From the NCBI GenBank assembly GCA_003164305.1, contig PLSZ01000048.1, forward strand, positions 11,027-25,597: a stretch of DNA of 14,571 nt, read 5' to 3'. Positions 1 through 6,705 of this stretch are shown here, piece after piece (the stretch's first letter is position 1; each line of letters starts with the position of its first letter). This DNA comes from Acetobacteraceae bacterium (GTDB taxonomy: Bacteria; Pseudomonadota; Alphaproteobacteria; Acetobacterales; Acetobacteraceae). The notes under the pieces are model-generated. The model ran no database searches. It was not told the origin of the DNA and saw only the letters and a list, made by a program, of their open reading frames with translations. A program made the translations under genes and the position numbers.

Positions 1-623
1 AGCCAGCGCGGCGATTCCGGCACGCGGCGGCGGATGACGAAGGCCAGGATCGCGGGCAGCACCCCGATCGCGAACAGCCAGCGCCAGCCAACATGCGGCA
101 CCAGCAGCAACGCCATCCCGGCGGCCGAGAAATACCCCATCGGCCAGCACAACGGCAGCATCGCCGCGACCCTGCCGCGAATGCGCGCGGGCGCGTATTC
201 GGTCACCAGCGCCTGGTCGATCGGCACCATGCCGCCAAGCCCGAGCCCCGTCAGAAAGCGCGCCCCGATCAGAAACCCCAGCGACGTCGCCAGGCCCGCG
301 ACGCCGGTGAACACCGAGAACATCAGTACGGTCGCGGCGAACACCACGCGGCGACCTCATTTGTCCGCGACCCAGCCCCAGCACCACGATCCGACGCCCA
401 TTCCCGCCAGTGCCGCCGAACCGACAAACCCGACCTCTGTTGGCGACAAGCCAAACTCCTGGCGGATTTTCGGCAACGCGTAGCCGACGATGGTGATGTC
501 GAACGAGTCGAACAGAAATCCCGCCGCCGCCACCGCGATAATGAATTTCAGCGCGCCGTTCAGCGGCGTTTTATCGATCGCCCGCCCGATGATCTCGGGC
601 GTCAATGATGAAGACAGAGACAC
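1..623 (-). pseudogene. MFS transporter, N-terminal half, interrupted by in-frame TGA and cut by window edge
   Basis: This is a major facilitator superfamily inner-membrane permease read leftward; its C-terminal half lies outside the window. I start it at the GTG at 621-623: GGGAG sits 8 nt upstream, and the start lies 17 nt after the stop of the preceding gene. TM1 is around residues 26-48 (ALKFIIAVAAAGFLFDSFDI). The frame reads to GWVADK, then meets TGA at 357-359, then continues in the same frame with GRRVVFAATVLMF, RFLTGLGLGGMVP, APARIRGR and PESPRWL at the window edge. These are the standard MFS landmarks, so the TGA replaces the variable residue of motif A (G-x-L-A-D-x-x-G-R-R) in the TM2-TM3 loop. 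A TGG-to-TGA change would explain it. It is a nonsense pseudogene unless the stop is a sequencing error. The substrate cannot be read from the sequence; resemblance is to the sugar/aromatic-acid symporter type. Confidence 0.88.
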
Positions 624-640
624 GATATTGACTCCCGAGG

Positions 641-1165
641 TCAGGCGATACGCTGGCGGAACATGAAATAAGTCCGGTCGCGCTGAAACCGCCGCATGCG
701 CAGGATCCACGGCGTTTCGTTCGCCGCCATCCAGCCGGGCGTCGCATAAATGTCCGTGGTCTCCACATGGTACAGCGCGACGTAGCGAGGGTTGCCCTCG
801 ATCGCCCGGAACCGCCGCGCGGCGATCACACCCGGCAGCCGATTGAAGTGCGGAATGTGTTCCATGTTGTACCAGTCGTTGAACTCTTCCTCGCGGTCGG
901 GCTCGACGTTCATCGACACCAGGATCACGCCGCCGGCATTCTCGGGTGAGGGCACGGTGCCCGGATTGATTTGCTCCAGCATCCACTCACGCAGGACGGG
1001 ACGTTCGGGCGGTACCGGAGAGCCCTCGTCAATCGTCAGCCAGCGCGGCGGATCGGCGATCATCGTCCGCGTCGTCAAATCCGTCGCGCCGCCACGCCAA
1101 CCCTGCGCCCCTGGCGGCCGCGCCGGTTCATGATCGAAAATCCGCAGGCTGAGGCGAAGTGGCAT
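641..1165 (-). CDS. EthD-like/dimeric alpha-beta barrel (ferredoxin-fold) protein
   Basis: A 174-residue cytoplasmic protein. The C-terminal ~100 residues have the pattern of small dimeric alpha-beta-barrel proteins of the EthD/DUF type: a strand (GGVILVSMNVEP), then EEEFNDWYNMEHIPHFNRLPGV, then ARRFRA...PRYVALYHVE. The W-Y-x-x-E-H-I-P segment is the recognisable signature. Family members include accessory or catalytic proteins for ether, polyketide or aromatic-compound turnover, but the specific reaction cannot be assigned. I start at the ATG at 1163-1165 (MPLRLSLRIF), with a GGGAG about 13 nt upstream. The open frame extends 30 residues further upstream, but that part is low-complexity and looks untranslated. 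It lies 17 nt upstream of the interrupted MFS gene, so the two are probably cotranscribed. The role is probably catabolic and tied to whatever the transporter carried; that is inference. Confidence 0.75.
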   Translation of the reverse strand: MPLRLSLRIFDHEPARPPGAQGWRGGATDLTTRTMIADPPRWLTIDEGSPVPPERPVLREWMLEQINPGTVPSPENAGGVILVSMNVEPDREEEFNDWYNMEHIPHFNRLPGVIAARRFRAIEGNPRYVALYHVETTDIYATPGWMAANETPWILRMRRFQRDRTYFMFRQRIA

Positions 1166-1264
1166 CGGACCCGTTCTCTCCCATGCGCTCTGACGGCGCG
1201 CGCTTAACCCGGGCGAGGGTGCCGCGGGAATTCGGTCAGAGCAACCGGAGAGCAATCAAGACGC

Positions 1265-1282
1265 GGGCGGACCGTTCCGCCC
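1265..1282 (-). terminator. Hairpin just after the ACT-like gene stop
   Basis: GGGCGGA, a 4-nt loop, then TCCGCCC form a 7-bp GC-only stem that begins 6 nt after the stop of the ACT-like gene. There is no following U-tract, so it may be an mRNA-stabilising or processing hairpin within the operon rather than a full intrinsic terminator. Confidence 0.3.
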
Positions 1283-1288
1283 TTGCGT

Positions 1289-1561
1289 TCAGGCGGCGGC
1301 GTGGCGGATTTCGGGCCGAATTTGGATCACCTGGCGCACGCCGACGATCTGGCGGAGGTTGCCCTCGACCAAATGGATTTCCTCCTCGGGCATCGCTTCG
1401 ATCGCGATCTCGACATGCATCGTGTCGCCGGCGCGGTGCGACCACATGCGGTCGGGCACAAGATCACGCCTGGCGAACGGCTGCAGCACGCGCGGCAGCA
1501 ATCCTGGGCAACATTCGGCGTCGAGGAGGAAGCGCACATGCGCGAAGTTCGGGGCGGGCAT
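1289..1561 (-). CDS. Small ACT-domain-like protein
   Basis: A 90-residue cytoplasmic protein with the beta-alpha-beta layout of an ACT module. It has strand 1 (HVRFLLDAECC), P-G-L-L-P-R-V-L-Q-P-F-A-R-R (helix 1, like the PGxLxRxxxxFxRR of IlvN/IlvM-type regulatory subunits), strand 2 (DRMWSHRAGD), strand 3 (MHVEIAIEAMP), and a second helix in EEEIHLVEGNLRQIVGVRQVIQI. The length fits one free-standing ACT domain. Such modules bind amino acids or similar small ligands, usually to regulate an enzyme. No acetolactate synthase large subunit is next door, so the partner is unknown. The start ATG has GGAG 9 nt upstream. It is the first gene of the leftward group and diverges from the MFS gene at 1779; a hairpin lies in its 5' leader. 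The ACT call rests on pattern alone. Confidence 0.7.
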   Translation of the reverse strand: MPAPNFAHVRFLLDAECCPGLLPRVLQPFARRDLVPDRMWSHRAGDTMHVEIAIEAMPEEEIHLVEGNLRQIVGVRQVIQIRPEIRHAAA

Positions 1562-1602
1562 TGGTCGAAACTCCAGATCACGAAAGGGAAAAAACGGGTA
1601 TC

Positions 1603-1624
1603 CCCGGCTGCTCAGACAGCCGGG
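1603..1624 (-). promoter_or_regulatory. Leader hairpin upstream of ACT-like gene
   Basis: CCCGGCTG, a 6-nt loop, then CAGCCGGG is a perfect 8-bp stem. Read on the minus strand it is followed 8 nt later by six T residues (1594-1589), then by the Shine-Dalgarno and start of the ACT-like gene. The spacing to the T run is longer than in a classical intrinsic terminator, so an attenuator is only a possibility. Confidence 0.3.
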
Positions 1625-1639
1625 CCGCTAATTCGCGTG

Positions 1640-1659
1640 ATGTGGATCATGATCGACAT
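1640..1659. promoter_or_regulatory. 20-bp near-palindrome, operator candidate in divergent intergenic region
   Basis: ATGTGGATCATGATCGACAT is symmetric in 9 of 10 base pairs (only the g/g pair at 1644/1655 fails) around a perfect GATCATGATC core. It lies between the divergent ACT-like gene (start 1561) and the MFS gene (start 1779), where a dimeric regulator could control both directions. No regulator gene lies nearby, so the binding protein is unknown. Confidence 0.4.
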
Positions 1660-1778
1660 GGCGCCATCCTACCGCATCGGAGGCGGTCCGTCCAGCGAAT
1701 CGACAGCGCTTCCGGTTCCATGCCAGCCTGGGGCAACCAGGCGCGGGCACGTCCCGCCGTAAAACGGAGGGAACCAGG

Positions 1779-3200
1779 ATGTCCGTCAGCCAAACCGCGC
1801 CCGTCGCGGCGTGGTCCGATCCCAATCAGACCGCGACCATCGCGGCCCGCATCGATCGCCTGCCCGCCACACGCTACACCCGCGGCCTCATCATTCTGCT
1901 TTCGATGGGCGCGTTTTTCGAGGTCTACGACAACGCGCTGACCGCTTATATTGCCCCGGGCCTGTACAAAGCCGGAATTCTGGTGCCCACAACGCATGAT
2001 TTCTTCGACATCAAAGGCTATGCCGCGCTCGTCGCCTCGACTTTCACAGGCATGTTCCTCGGCACGCTGATCTTCAGTCCGCTGTCGGATTGGTTCGGCC
2101 GGCGCACCGTCTTCACCTTCGCTTTGCTGTGGTACTCGCTCGCGACCCTGGTGATGGCCTGCCAATCCGACCCGCTCGGCCTGGACATCTCCCGCTTCGT
2201 CGCCGGCCTGGGCATTGGTGTCGAGTTCGTGACGATCGACACCTATCTGTCCGAACTGACACCGAAGGACCGTCGCGGCGCCGCCTTCGCGCTCAGTCAG
2301 TTCATCCATTTCCTGTCGTATCCGGTGGTCGCGTTCCTCGCCTGGATGTTTGTCCCCACAACGACCTTTGGTTACGACGGCTGGCGCACCGTCACCGTCA
2401 TCGGCGCGCTTGGAGCGATCATCGTCTGGTTCCTGCGGCTTGGCCTGCCCGAATCGCCTCGCTGGCTGGCCCAGCATGGGCGGCTGGAAGAAGCGGATCG
2501 GATTACATCGGAAATGGAACGCCGCGTCGTCGCCGAAACCGGGCGCCCGCTGCGCGCCCCAGAGGTGCTGCCGGACGAAATCGAGGACCAGAAAGGTTCG
2601 ATCGCCGAGATTTTCAAACCGCCCTACCGCGGCCGAACGATCATGATGATCGTGTTCAATCTGCTGCAGTCGATTGGCTATTACGGCTTCGCCAGCTGGG
2701 TGCCGACCTTGCTGTTGGCGCAAGGCATCAACGTAACGAAGTCGCTGGAATTTACCTTCGCGGTGGCGTTGTCAGCGCCGGTGGGGCCGATGATCGCGCG
2801 GCTTTACGCCGACAGAATCGACCGGAAATGGCAGGTCGCCGCGTCGGCGACAGGCATCGGAGCCTTCGGGCTGCTGTTCTCCCAGCAGTCGTCTGGGCTG
2901 CTGATCATTCTGATCGGGATATTGGTGCAGATCAGCAACACGACGCTGTCTTACTCGTTCCACGCCTATCAGGCCGAGATCTACCCGACCCGCATCCGCG
3001 CCCGCGCCGTCGGCTTCGTCTACTCCTGGAGCCGGTTCAGCACGATCTTCGTCGGCTTCATCATCGCCTTCTTCCTGCGGAATTTCGGCACGACCGGCGT
3101 GTTTCTGTTCATCGCCAGCGCGATGGCGGTCGTCGTCGGCGTGGTCGCGATTTTCGGCCCCCGCACGACAGGGCTGCGGCTGGAAGAGATTTCGAAGTAA
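1779..3200 (+). CDS. MFS transporter, 12 TM, sugar/organic-acid symporter type
   Basis: A 473-residue inner-membrane secondary transporter, full length for the family. Landmarks in order: TM1 with GAFFEVYDN (44-52); motif [11 protein letters not shown] (100-109) between TM2 and TM3; [29 protein letters not shown] (139-167) covering TM4 and the following loop; PESPRWL (224-230) at the start of the central cytoplasmic loop; loop 230-285; the second six-helix bundle from about 287; and [15 protein letters not shown] (399-413), the sugar-porter-like motif of the second half. An acidic residue in TM1 (E48/D51) and two in TM4 (E149/D154) could serve proton coupling. The substrate cannot be named; the group includes aromatic-acid, niacin and metabolite transporters. 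The start ATG has a strong GGAGGGA 7 nt upstream. It is divergent from the leftward ACT/EthD/MFS group and convergent with rpsD. Confidence 0.93.
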   Translation: MSVSQTAPVAAWSDPNQTATIAARIDRLPATRYTRGLIILLSMGAFFEVYDNALTAYIAPGLYKAGILVPTTHDFFDIKGYAALVASTFTGMFLGTLIFSPLSDWFGRRTVFTFALLWYSLATLVMACQSDPLGLDISRFVAGLGIGVEFVTIDTYLSELTPKDRRGAAFALSQFIHFLSYPVVAFLAWMFVPTTTFGYDGWRTVTVIGALGAIIVWFLRLGLPESPRWLAQHGRLEEADRITSEMERRVVAETGRPLRAPEVLPDEIEDQKGSIAEIFKPPYRGRTIMMIVFNLLQSIGYYGFASWVPTLLLAQGINVTKSLEFTFAVALSAPVGPMIARLYADRIDRKWQVAASATGIGAFGLLFSQQSSGLLIILIGILVQISNTTLSYSFHAYQAEIYPTRIRARAVGFVYSWSRFSTIFVGFIIAFFLRNFGTTGVFLFIASAMAVVVGVVAIFGPRTTGLRLEEISK

Positions 3201-3240
3201 CGCCAGGCCAACCGGTCGGACGGCGCCAATTTGCCGCCGC

Positions 3241-3269
3241 TCGTCATGCCAGGGCTCGACCCGAGCATC
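3241..3269 (+). repeat. Intergenic palindromic repeat, copy A (alphaproteobacterial type)
   Basis: A 29-bp unit containing TCGTCAT and GGGCTCGACCCGAG. It is the inverted counterpart of the unit at 3319-3347, with about 4 mismatches, and belongs to the same family as the units at 7954-8164. It sits 41 nt after the MFS stop. Confidence 0.8.
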
Positions 3270-3318
3270 GCTCGACGCGTCAAGGAGGTTAAAATCGGGC
3301 TCGGTGTGTGGGCACGCC

Positions 3319-3347
3319 GATCCTCGGGTCGAGCCCGAGGATGACGA
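3319..3347 (-). repeat. Intergenic palindromic repeat, copy B; possible bidirectional terminator
   Basis: Inside this 29-bp unit, ATCCTCGGG (3320-3328) and CCCGAGGAT (3334-3342) form a perfect 9-bp stem around a 5-nt loop. It lies between the convergent MFS and rpsD genes and is the best candidate for stopping transcription from both sides, although no U-tract follows on either strand. Confidence 0.75.
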
Positions 3348-3399
3348 ACAGACTGCCCGACGATGGCGAAAGGACCATCTTTGACGTAACGCCGGCGAA

Positions 3400-4014
3400 T
3401 TACCGCGAGTAGAACTCGACCACCAGATGCGGTTCCATCTGCACCGGATACGGCACGTCGCTCAACTTCGGGGCGCGCAGGAACCGGCCCTTCATGGCGC
3501 GGTGATCGACCTCGATATACTCCGGCACGTCACGCTCGGTGCTCTGCGTCGAGTCCAGCACCATCGCGAGTTGCTTGGACTTTTCCTTCACCTCGATCGT
3601 GTCGTTGTCCTTCACGAGGTAGGACGGGATGTTCACCCGCTTGCCGTTCACCAGCACGTGCCCGTGCGAGACGAACTGCCGCGCCGCGAACGGCGTGATG
3701 GCGAATTTCAGGCGGTAAATCACCGCGTCCAGCCGGCGCTCCAGGATCTCCACCAGCTTTTCCGAGGTGTCGCCCTTCCGGCGGACCGCTTCCTCGTAGT
3801 ACTTGCGGAACTGCTTCTCGCCGATGTTGCCGTAGTAGCCTTTCAGCTTCTGCTTGGCCATCAGCTGAGTGCCGAAGTCGGTCGGCTTCTTGCGGCGCTG
3901 GCCGTGCTGGCCGGGACCATAATCGCGCTTGGCGATCGGGGATTTGGCACGGCCCCACAGGTTCACGCCCAGACGGCGGTTGATCTTATACTTACTCTCG
4001 GCGCGCTTGGTCAT
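3400..4014 (-). CDS. rpsD: 30S ribosomal protein S4
   Basis: A 204-residue primary rRNA-binding protein of the small subunit. It nucleates 30S assembly on the 16S 5' domain and lines the mRNA entry path. The N-terminal [22 protein letters not shown], then [32 protein letters not shown], the S4 RNA-binding domain ([22 protein letters not shown]...[25 protein letters not shown], about 93-150) and the C-terminal VEFYSR are all present. There are no cysteines, so it is the zinc-free (C-) form. The ATG at 4012-4014 gives the normal S4 length; the open frame continues 50 residues upstream into its promoter, which is not coding. It stands alone, not in the rpsM-rpsK-rpoA operon, as I recall is usual in Alphaproteobacteria. 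Confidence 0.98.
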   Translation of the reverse strand: MTKRAESKYKINRRLGVNLWGRAKSPIAKRDYGPGQHGQRRKKPTDFGTQLMAKQKLKGYYGNIGEKQFRKYYEEAVRRKGDTSEKLVEILERRLDAVIYRLKFAITPFAARQFVSHGHVLVNGKRVNIPSYLVKDNDTIEVKEKSKQLAMVLDSTQSTERDVPEYIEVDHRAMKGRFLRAPKLSDVPYPVQMEPHLVVEFYSR

Positions 4015-4061
4015 TGGCGCGTTGCCCTTTCTCAGGTTCGGTTTTTGCACCGGTAGGCCCC

Positions 4062-4076
4062 CGGTCTGAAAGACCG
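4062..4076 (-). promoter_or_regulatory. Small hairpin in rpsD 5' leader
   Basis: CGGTCT, 3-nt loop, AGACCG (6-bp stem) lies in the transcribed leader about 48 nt before the rpsD start. S4 is an autoregulator in other bacteria through mRNA structure, but nothing here proves such control. Confidence 0.25.
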
Positions 4077-4134
4077 ACGGCGGGCGCGGACCACGGATTG
4101 GGCCCGTCCACGTTCCCGGCAATGGGAGGGCGGG

Positions 4135-4164
4135 CGTATAGGCGGCCTTCGGGTTGGCTGTCAA
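4135..4164 (-). promoter_or_regulatory. Sigma70-type promoter of rpsD
   Basis: On the minus strand, TTGACA (4164-4159) is followed after 18 nt by TATACG (4140-4135; equally CTATAC with 17 nt). The -35 box is a perfect consensus. The predicted start near 4128 leaves a leader of about 115 nt before the rpsD ATG. Confidence 0.7.
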
Positions 4165-4191
4165 ATATTCCTTGCCGTGCCGGGGCGCGGC

Positions 4192-4241
4192 AAATCAATC
4201 GGACACGAAGTTCCACGGAGTGAACACGGAGTTTCACGAAG
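4192..4241 (+). repeat. 50-bp inverted repeat, left arm, with 10-11-nt internal periodicity
   Basis: It matches the reverse complement of 4305-4354 at 46 of 50 positions. Inside it are four successive CACG[AG]AG units starting at 4204, 4214, 4225 and 4235, spaced 10-11 nt, which is one helical turn. It begins 28 bp upstream of the rpsD -35 box. Confidence 0.85.
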
Positions 4242-4283
4242 CTATTAATTATCCTGCCGGCCGGCCGTCCCAATTCCAACGGC

Positions 4284-4301
4284 GACAGGCCAAATCCTGT
4301 C
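4284..4301. repeat. Short hairpin inside the inverted-repeat spacer
   Basis: GACAGG, 6-nt loop, CCTGTC form a 6-bp stem just inside the right arm of the large inverted repeat. The rest of the 63-nt spacer (4242-4304) contains no gene. Confidence 0.4.
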
Positions 4302-4304
4302 AAA

Positions 4305-4354
4305 CTCCGTGAAACATCGTGTTCACTCGGTGGAACTTCGTGTCCGATTGATTT
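4305..4354 (-). repeat. 50-bp inverted repeat, right arm
   Basis: Reverse-complement partner of 4192-4241 with a 63-nt spacer. Together the arms could form a long imperfect stem in DNA or RNA. It ends 66 nt before the ATG of the small membrane protein. The arms look like the ends of a small non-autonomous element or two copies of a dispersed repeat. I did not find a clear target-site duplication flanking them. Confidence 0.85.
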
Positions 4355-4420
4355 ACTTCGCCCCTGCCCCCCAACCCCCTCGCCTTGTCAAACCGTCCCG
4401 CCCATGCCTCGCTCCTTCCC

Positions 4421-4633
4421 ATGATCAAACGCAGCGACATCGTCTACCTCGGCCTCTCCGCCGGCGTCATCGGCTCCCTCGTCGGCGGCCTCATGCTGGG
4501 CGTCGGCATGAGTTTGGTCATCGGCGGCGCCCCTATCGGCTGGCTGCTGCTGCTGCCCGCCGCCCCCGCCGGAGGCGTCCCCGGCTGGCTCCTCGCCAAA
4601 CGTCTCGCCCGCTCCCTCCCGGAAAAATCATGA
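4421..4633 (+). CDS. Small two-helix membrane protein
   Basis: A 70-residue hydrophobic, glycine-rich protein: a short basic start (MIKRSD), TM1 about 7-32 (VYLGLSAGVIGSLVGGLMLGVGM), TM2 about 33-56 (ending LLLLPAAPAGG), and a basic C-terminus (AKRLARSLPEKS). The stop overlaps the next gene's start (ATGA, 4630-4633), which suggests translational coupling with the flavin oxidoreductase and supports this as a real gene. I chose the ATG at 4421; an in-frame TTG at 4385 is possible. Neither has a clear Shine-Dalgarno. The function is unknown and no homologue is recognised. Confidence 0.6.
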   Translation: MIKRSDIVYLGLSAGVIGSLVGGLMLGVGMSLVIGGAPIGWLLLLPAAPAGGVPGWLLAKRLARSLPEKS

Positions 4634-5614
4634 AATTCGGCGTCACCCTGTCCAACCGAGGCATCCTGCTCGGCCTGACCACCGTCCCGAAGCTGTTGGC
4701 GCTGGCCAATGCCGTGGAAGCCTGCCCGCCGCTGGACAGCGTCTGGGTAGGCGACGCGCTGTTCGTCAACCAGCGGCTCGACTCGCTGACCCCTGCTCGC
4801 CGCCATCGCCGGCCGCACCAGCCGGGTGCGTCTCGGCCCCAGTTGCATGGGCTCCTTCGCCCTGCGCGACCCGCGCGTCTTCGCCTATGAGTGGGCCTCG
4901 CTCGACGTCATCTCCGGCGGCCGCGCCATCCTGGCGGTTTGCTCGGGCGGCGGCGCGGGCCCGGCCTGGGACGCCGAGACCGCCGCCATGGGCATCCCGC
5001 CCGCCGAGCGCCGCAAGCGCATGATCGAGAACATCGCCGTCCCGCGCCACCTCTGGACCACTGACGACACCCCGTTCGAGGGCACGTATCGCCGCTTCGG
5101 GCCGGTGACGCTGGAGCCGAAGCCGCTGCAATCCCCCTGTCCGATCTGGCTCACCACCAACGCCGGCCGGCTGGGGAACGCGCAGGCGGGGGTTGGCGGC
5201 TCGGACTTCGCGTTGCGGCGGGTGGGGCGCGTGGCGGACGGCTGGATGACGCACTCGGTCTCGCCCGAGGGCTTCCGCGCGTCGTTGGATGTCATCGAGA
5301 CCGCCGGGCGCGCGGCGGACCGCGACATGACCAGGTTCGGCAACATCGTCACCGCGGTCGTGAACGTCCAGGCGGACCGGGACACGGCGGTCAGCGACGC
5401 GAAGCGCTATCTCGAACTTTACCATGGCGCCAATTACACGCCCGAGCGCCCGCGTGCCTGGGGCCCGATCGGCACCCCGGCCGAGTGCGCCGCCTGGATC
5501 AGCCGCTTCCGGTCCTCCGGCTGTCAGGGCTTCACCTTCCGCCTCGCCACCATGGGCGACGCGATGGAGCAACCGCGGCGTCTGATCGGCGAGGTCTTGC
5601 CCCTCGTCGCCTGA
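4630..5614 (+). pseudogene. Luciferase-like flavin-dependent oxidoreductase, frameshifted
   Basis: A bacterial-luciferase/F420-type TIM-barrel oxidoreductase (LLM class), about 327 residues when the frames are joined. The first frame gives MKFGVTLSNRG (strand 1), LLALANAVEACP and LDSVWVGDALF, ending at LDSLT. It then shifts at the C run 4790-4793. The second frame continues with LLAAIAGRTSRVRLG, FAYEWASLDVISGGRAILAVCSGGG, a long helical part with IPPAERRKRMIE, TYRRFGPVTLEPKPLQ, PIWLTTN, VADGWM and a terminal GCQGFTFRLA. Removing one C restores DSLTLLAAIAGRTSRVRLG, which is the normal family pattern, so this is a +1 insertion in a homopolymer: either real decay or a sequencing error. The family oxidises diverse organic substrates with FMNH2 or F420; the substrate here is unknown. 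GGA lies 6 nt upstream of the ATG, which overlaps the previous stop. Confidence 0.85.
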
Positions 5615-5922
5615 TCGCGCGGAACCTGGATCGCCGTTACAAACATTCGCGGCGGTGTCACGATCCGCATGCGATGGCAAAACTATTGACGGTCCAATAA
5701 CGACCTTCTGACGATCGCTATACCCTTTGTAAACCTCTGCCCCGCATCCTGGGCCGCATCAATCGTGCGAGGCGGGGTGGGATTTGACGTTCGATCTCCT
5801 GATGGCGATCTCCTGATGGTCAGCCCCGCCGCCAACCCGTCCCGGCCCGTGGCCGCGGCCGTGACGCGTCATCCCGCCATCGCGATCGCCAGCCCGCTCC
5901 ATATGCATGGGAAAAACAATGG
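5615..5922. other. 308-nt intergenic region before the sulfation/glycan locus
   Basis: Locally AT-richer between 5675 and 5735, so it is a likely promoter zone. TTGACG (5686-5691) and TATACC (5719-5724) are present but 27 nt apart, which is not a standard pair. It also contains the 14-bp tandem duplication at 5792-5819. No gene or RNA is supported here. Confidence 0.5.
5792..5819 (+). repeat. Perfect 14-bp tandem duplication
   Basis: CGATCTCCTGATGG occurs twice head to tail, about 100 nt upstream of the sulfotransferase start. It may be a slippage duplication or a pair of binding sites. Confidence 0.85.
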
Positions 5923-6705
5923 ATGAGCGCGAACCGACCCGTCTTCGTCGTGGGTTGTCCACGGTCCGGAACCAGCGCGTTGAGTTGGGCGCTGGCATCG
6001 CATCCGGATTGGTGGACGTCGGTTGAAACGCATTTCTTCTATTACCTGTTACGCGACAACTGGTTCGCCAGGGCCTGGTCGGACAGTCGCAGTGGCGGCT
6101 CCTGGCTCGAAGTACACGGCGTCTCGGGCGATGAGTTCCTGGCCCATGCCGGCGCCGGGTTCGACCGCATGATGCGCTCCCGCTCCGAAGGCCTGAACTG
6201 GGTGGATGGCTCCCCGGAAAACCTGATGGTCGCCGATCCACTGCTGCGCATGTTCGGCGACGCGCATATGTTTCACGTCGTTCGCAGTCCCCAGGCGGTC
6301 TGCCTCTCCATGCTCAATTCCGGGTTCAGCGAACCATGGGCCAGAGATCTCGGCGCCGCCATCGACATTTGGAAACACTACGTTTCGACAGGCATCTCCC
6401 TGGTTCGGGCGTTTCCCGGACGCGTCACGCAACTCCGTCAGGAAGACATGCGCGCGGCGCCGGCCCGCGTCGCCGATGAGATCGGCCGCCGCCTCGACCT
6501 GACAGATGTCGAGCCAATATCGGTCTTTCTCGCCTGCCAGAAGATCAACAGCAGTTTCGACAAAACATCTTATTCCGCGCTCGGTCCATTCCTCGGAGCG
6601 GAAACCGCGCGGGTGGACCCGGATGAATTCTACGCCTCGCACGGTGCCCGCATCTGGGAGGAGACCGCCGCCCTCGCCTCCCAATGCGGTTACCACCCGC
6701 CATGA
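5923..6705 (+). CDS. PAPS-dependent sulfotransferase
   Basis: A 260-residue cytoplasmic P-loop sulfotransferase that should move a sulfuryl group from PAPS to a hydroxyl or amine on a sugar, lipid or other acceptor. The N-terminus has strand 1 (PVFVVG) and the 5'-phosphosulfate loop CPRSGTS (12-18), followed by SWALASHPDWWTSVETHF with acidic E36. WVDGSPEN (93-100) corresponds to the KTP-like segment. The 3'-phosphate motif is strand FHVV followed by R121-S-P...S129 with the classical R-x7-S spacing. The C-terminal third is helical. The length is typical of bacterial sulfotransferase domains. The ATG at 5923 has a weak GGGA 10 nt upstream. The stop overlaps the wecB start by ATGA, so the genes are coupled. 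It shares the same N-terminal and WVDxSPEN pattern with the protein at 11003. The acceptor is unknown; the neighbours point to a glycan. Confidence 0.88.
   Translation: MSANRPVFVVGCPRSGTSALSWALASHPDWWTSVETHFFYYLLRDNWFARAWSDSRSGGSWLEVHGVSGDEFLAHAGAGFDRMMRSRSEGLNWVDGSPENLMVADPLLRMFGDAHMFHVVRSPQAVCLSMLNSGFSEPWARDLGAAIDIWKHYVSTGISLVRAFPGRVTQLRQEDMRAAPARVADEIGRRLDLTDVEPISVFLACQKINSSFDKTSYSALGPFLGAETARVDPDEFYASHGARIWEETAALASQCGYHPP

Larger units (their letters stand above)
4015..4420. other. Divergent intergenic region rpsD / small membrane protein
   Basis: This 406-nt stretch holds, from left to right, the rpsD leader, its promoter, the two 50-bp inverted-repeat arms with their spacer, and a C-rich stretch (4361-4380) before the next gene. 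No further coding region is supported; the frames that cross it are repeat or leader translations. Confidence 0.7.

Noticed and set aside
357..359. TGA as selenocysteine codon in the MFS gene
   Set aside because: MFS motif A needs no selenocysteine, and I see no SECIS-like hairpin or selenium gene; a nonsense change is simpler.
1187..1242. Inverted repeat GCTCTGAC / GTCAGAGC
   Set aside because: Only 8-bp arms with a 40-nt spacer in GC-rich DNA; could occur by chance and has no clear link to a start site.
1647..2723. A 358-codon minus-strand open frame opposite the MFS gene
   Set aside because: Antisense to an intact transporter and composed of low-complexity charged sequence.
2090..3292. 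A 400-codon plus-strand frame overlapping the MFS gene
   Set aside because: Arg/Pro-rich shifted-frame shadow of the transporter; no start signal.
4790..4793. Programmed +1 frameshift in the luciferase-like gene
   Set aside because: No stop codon at the shift site, no Shine-Dalgarno-like stimulator and no known family precedent; an inserted C is simpler.
5686..5724. TTGACG ... TATACC promoter pair upstream of the sulfotransferase
   Set aside because: The spacing is 27 nt, far from the usual 16-18.
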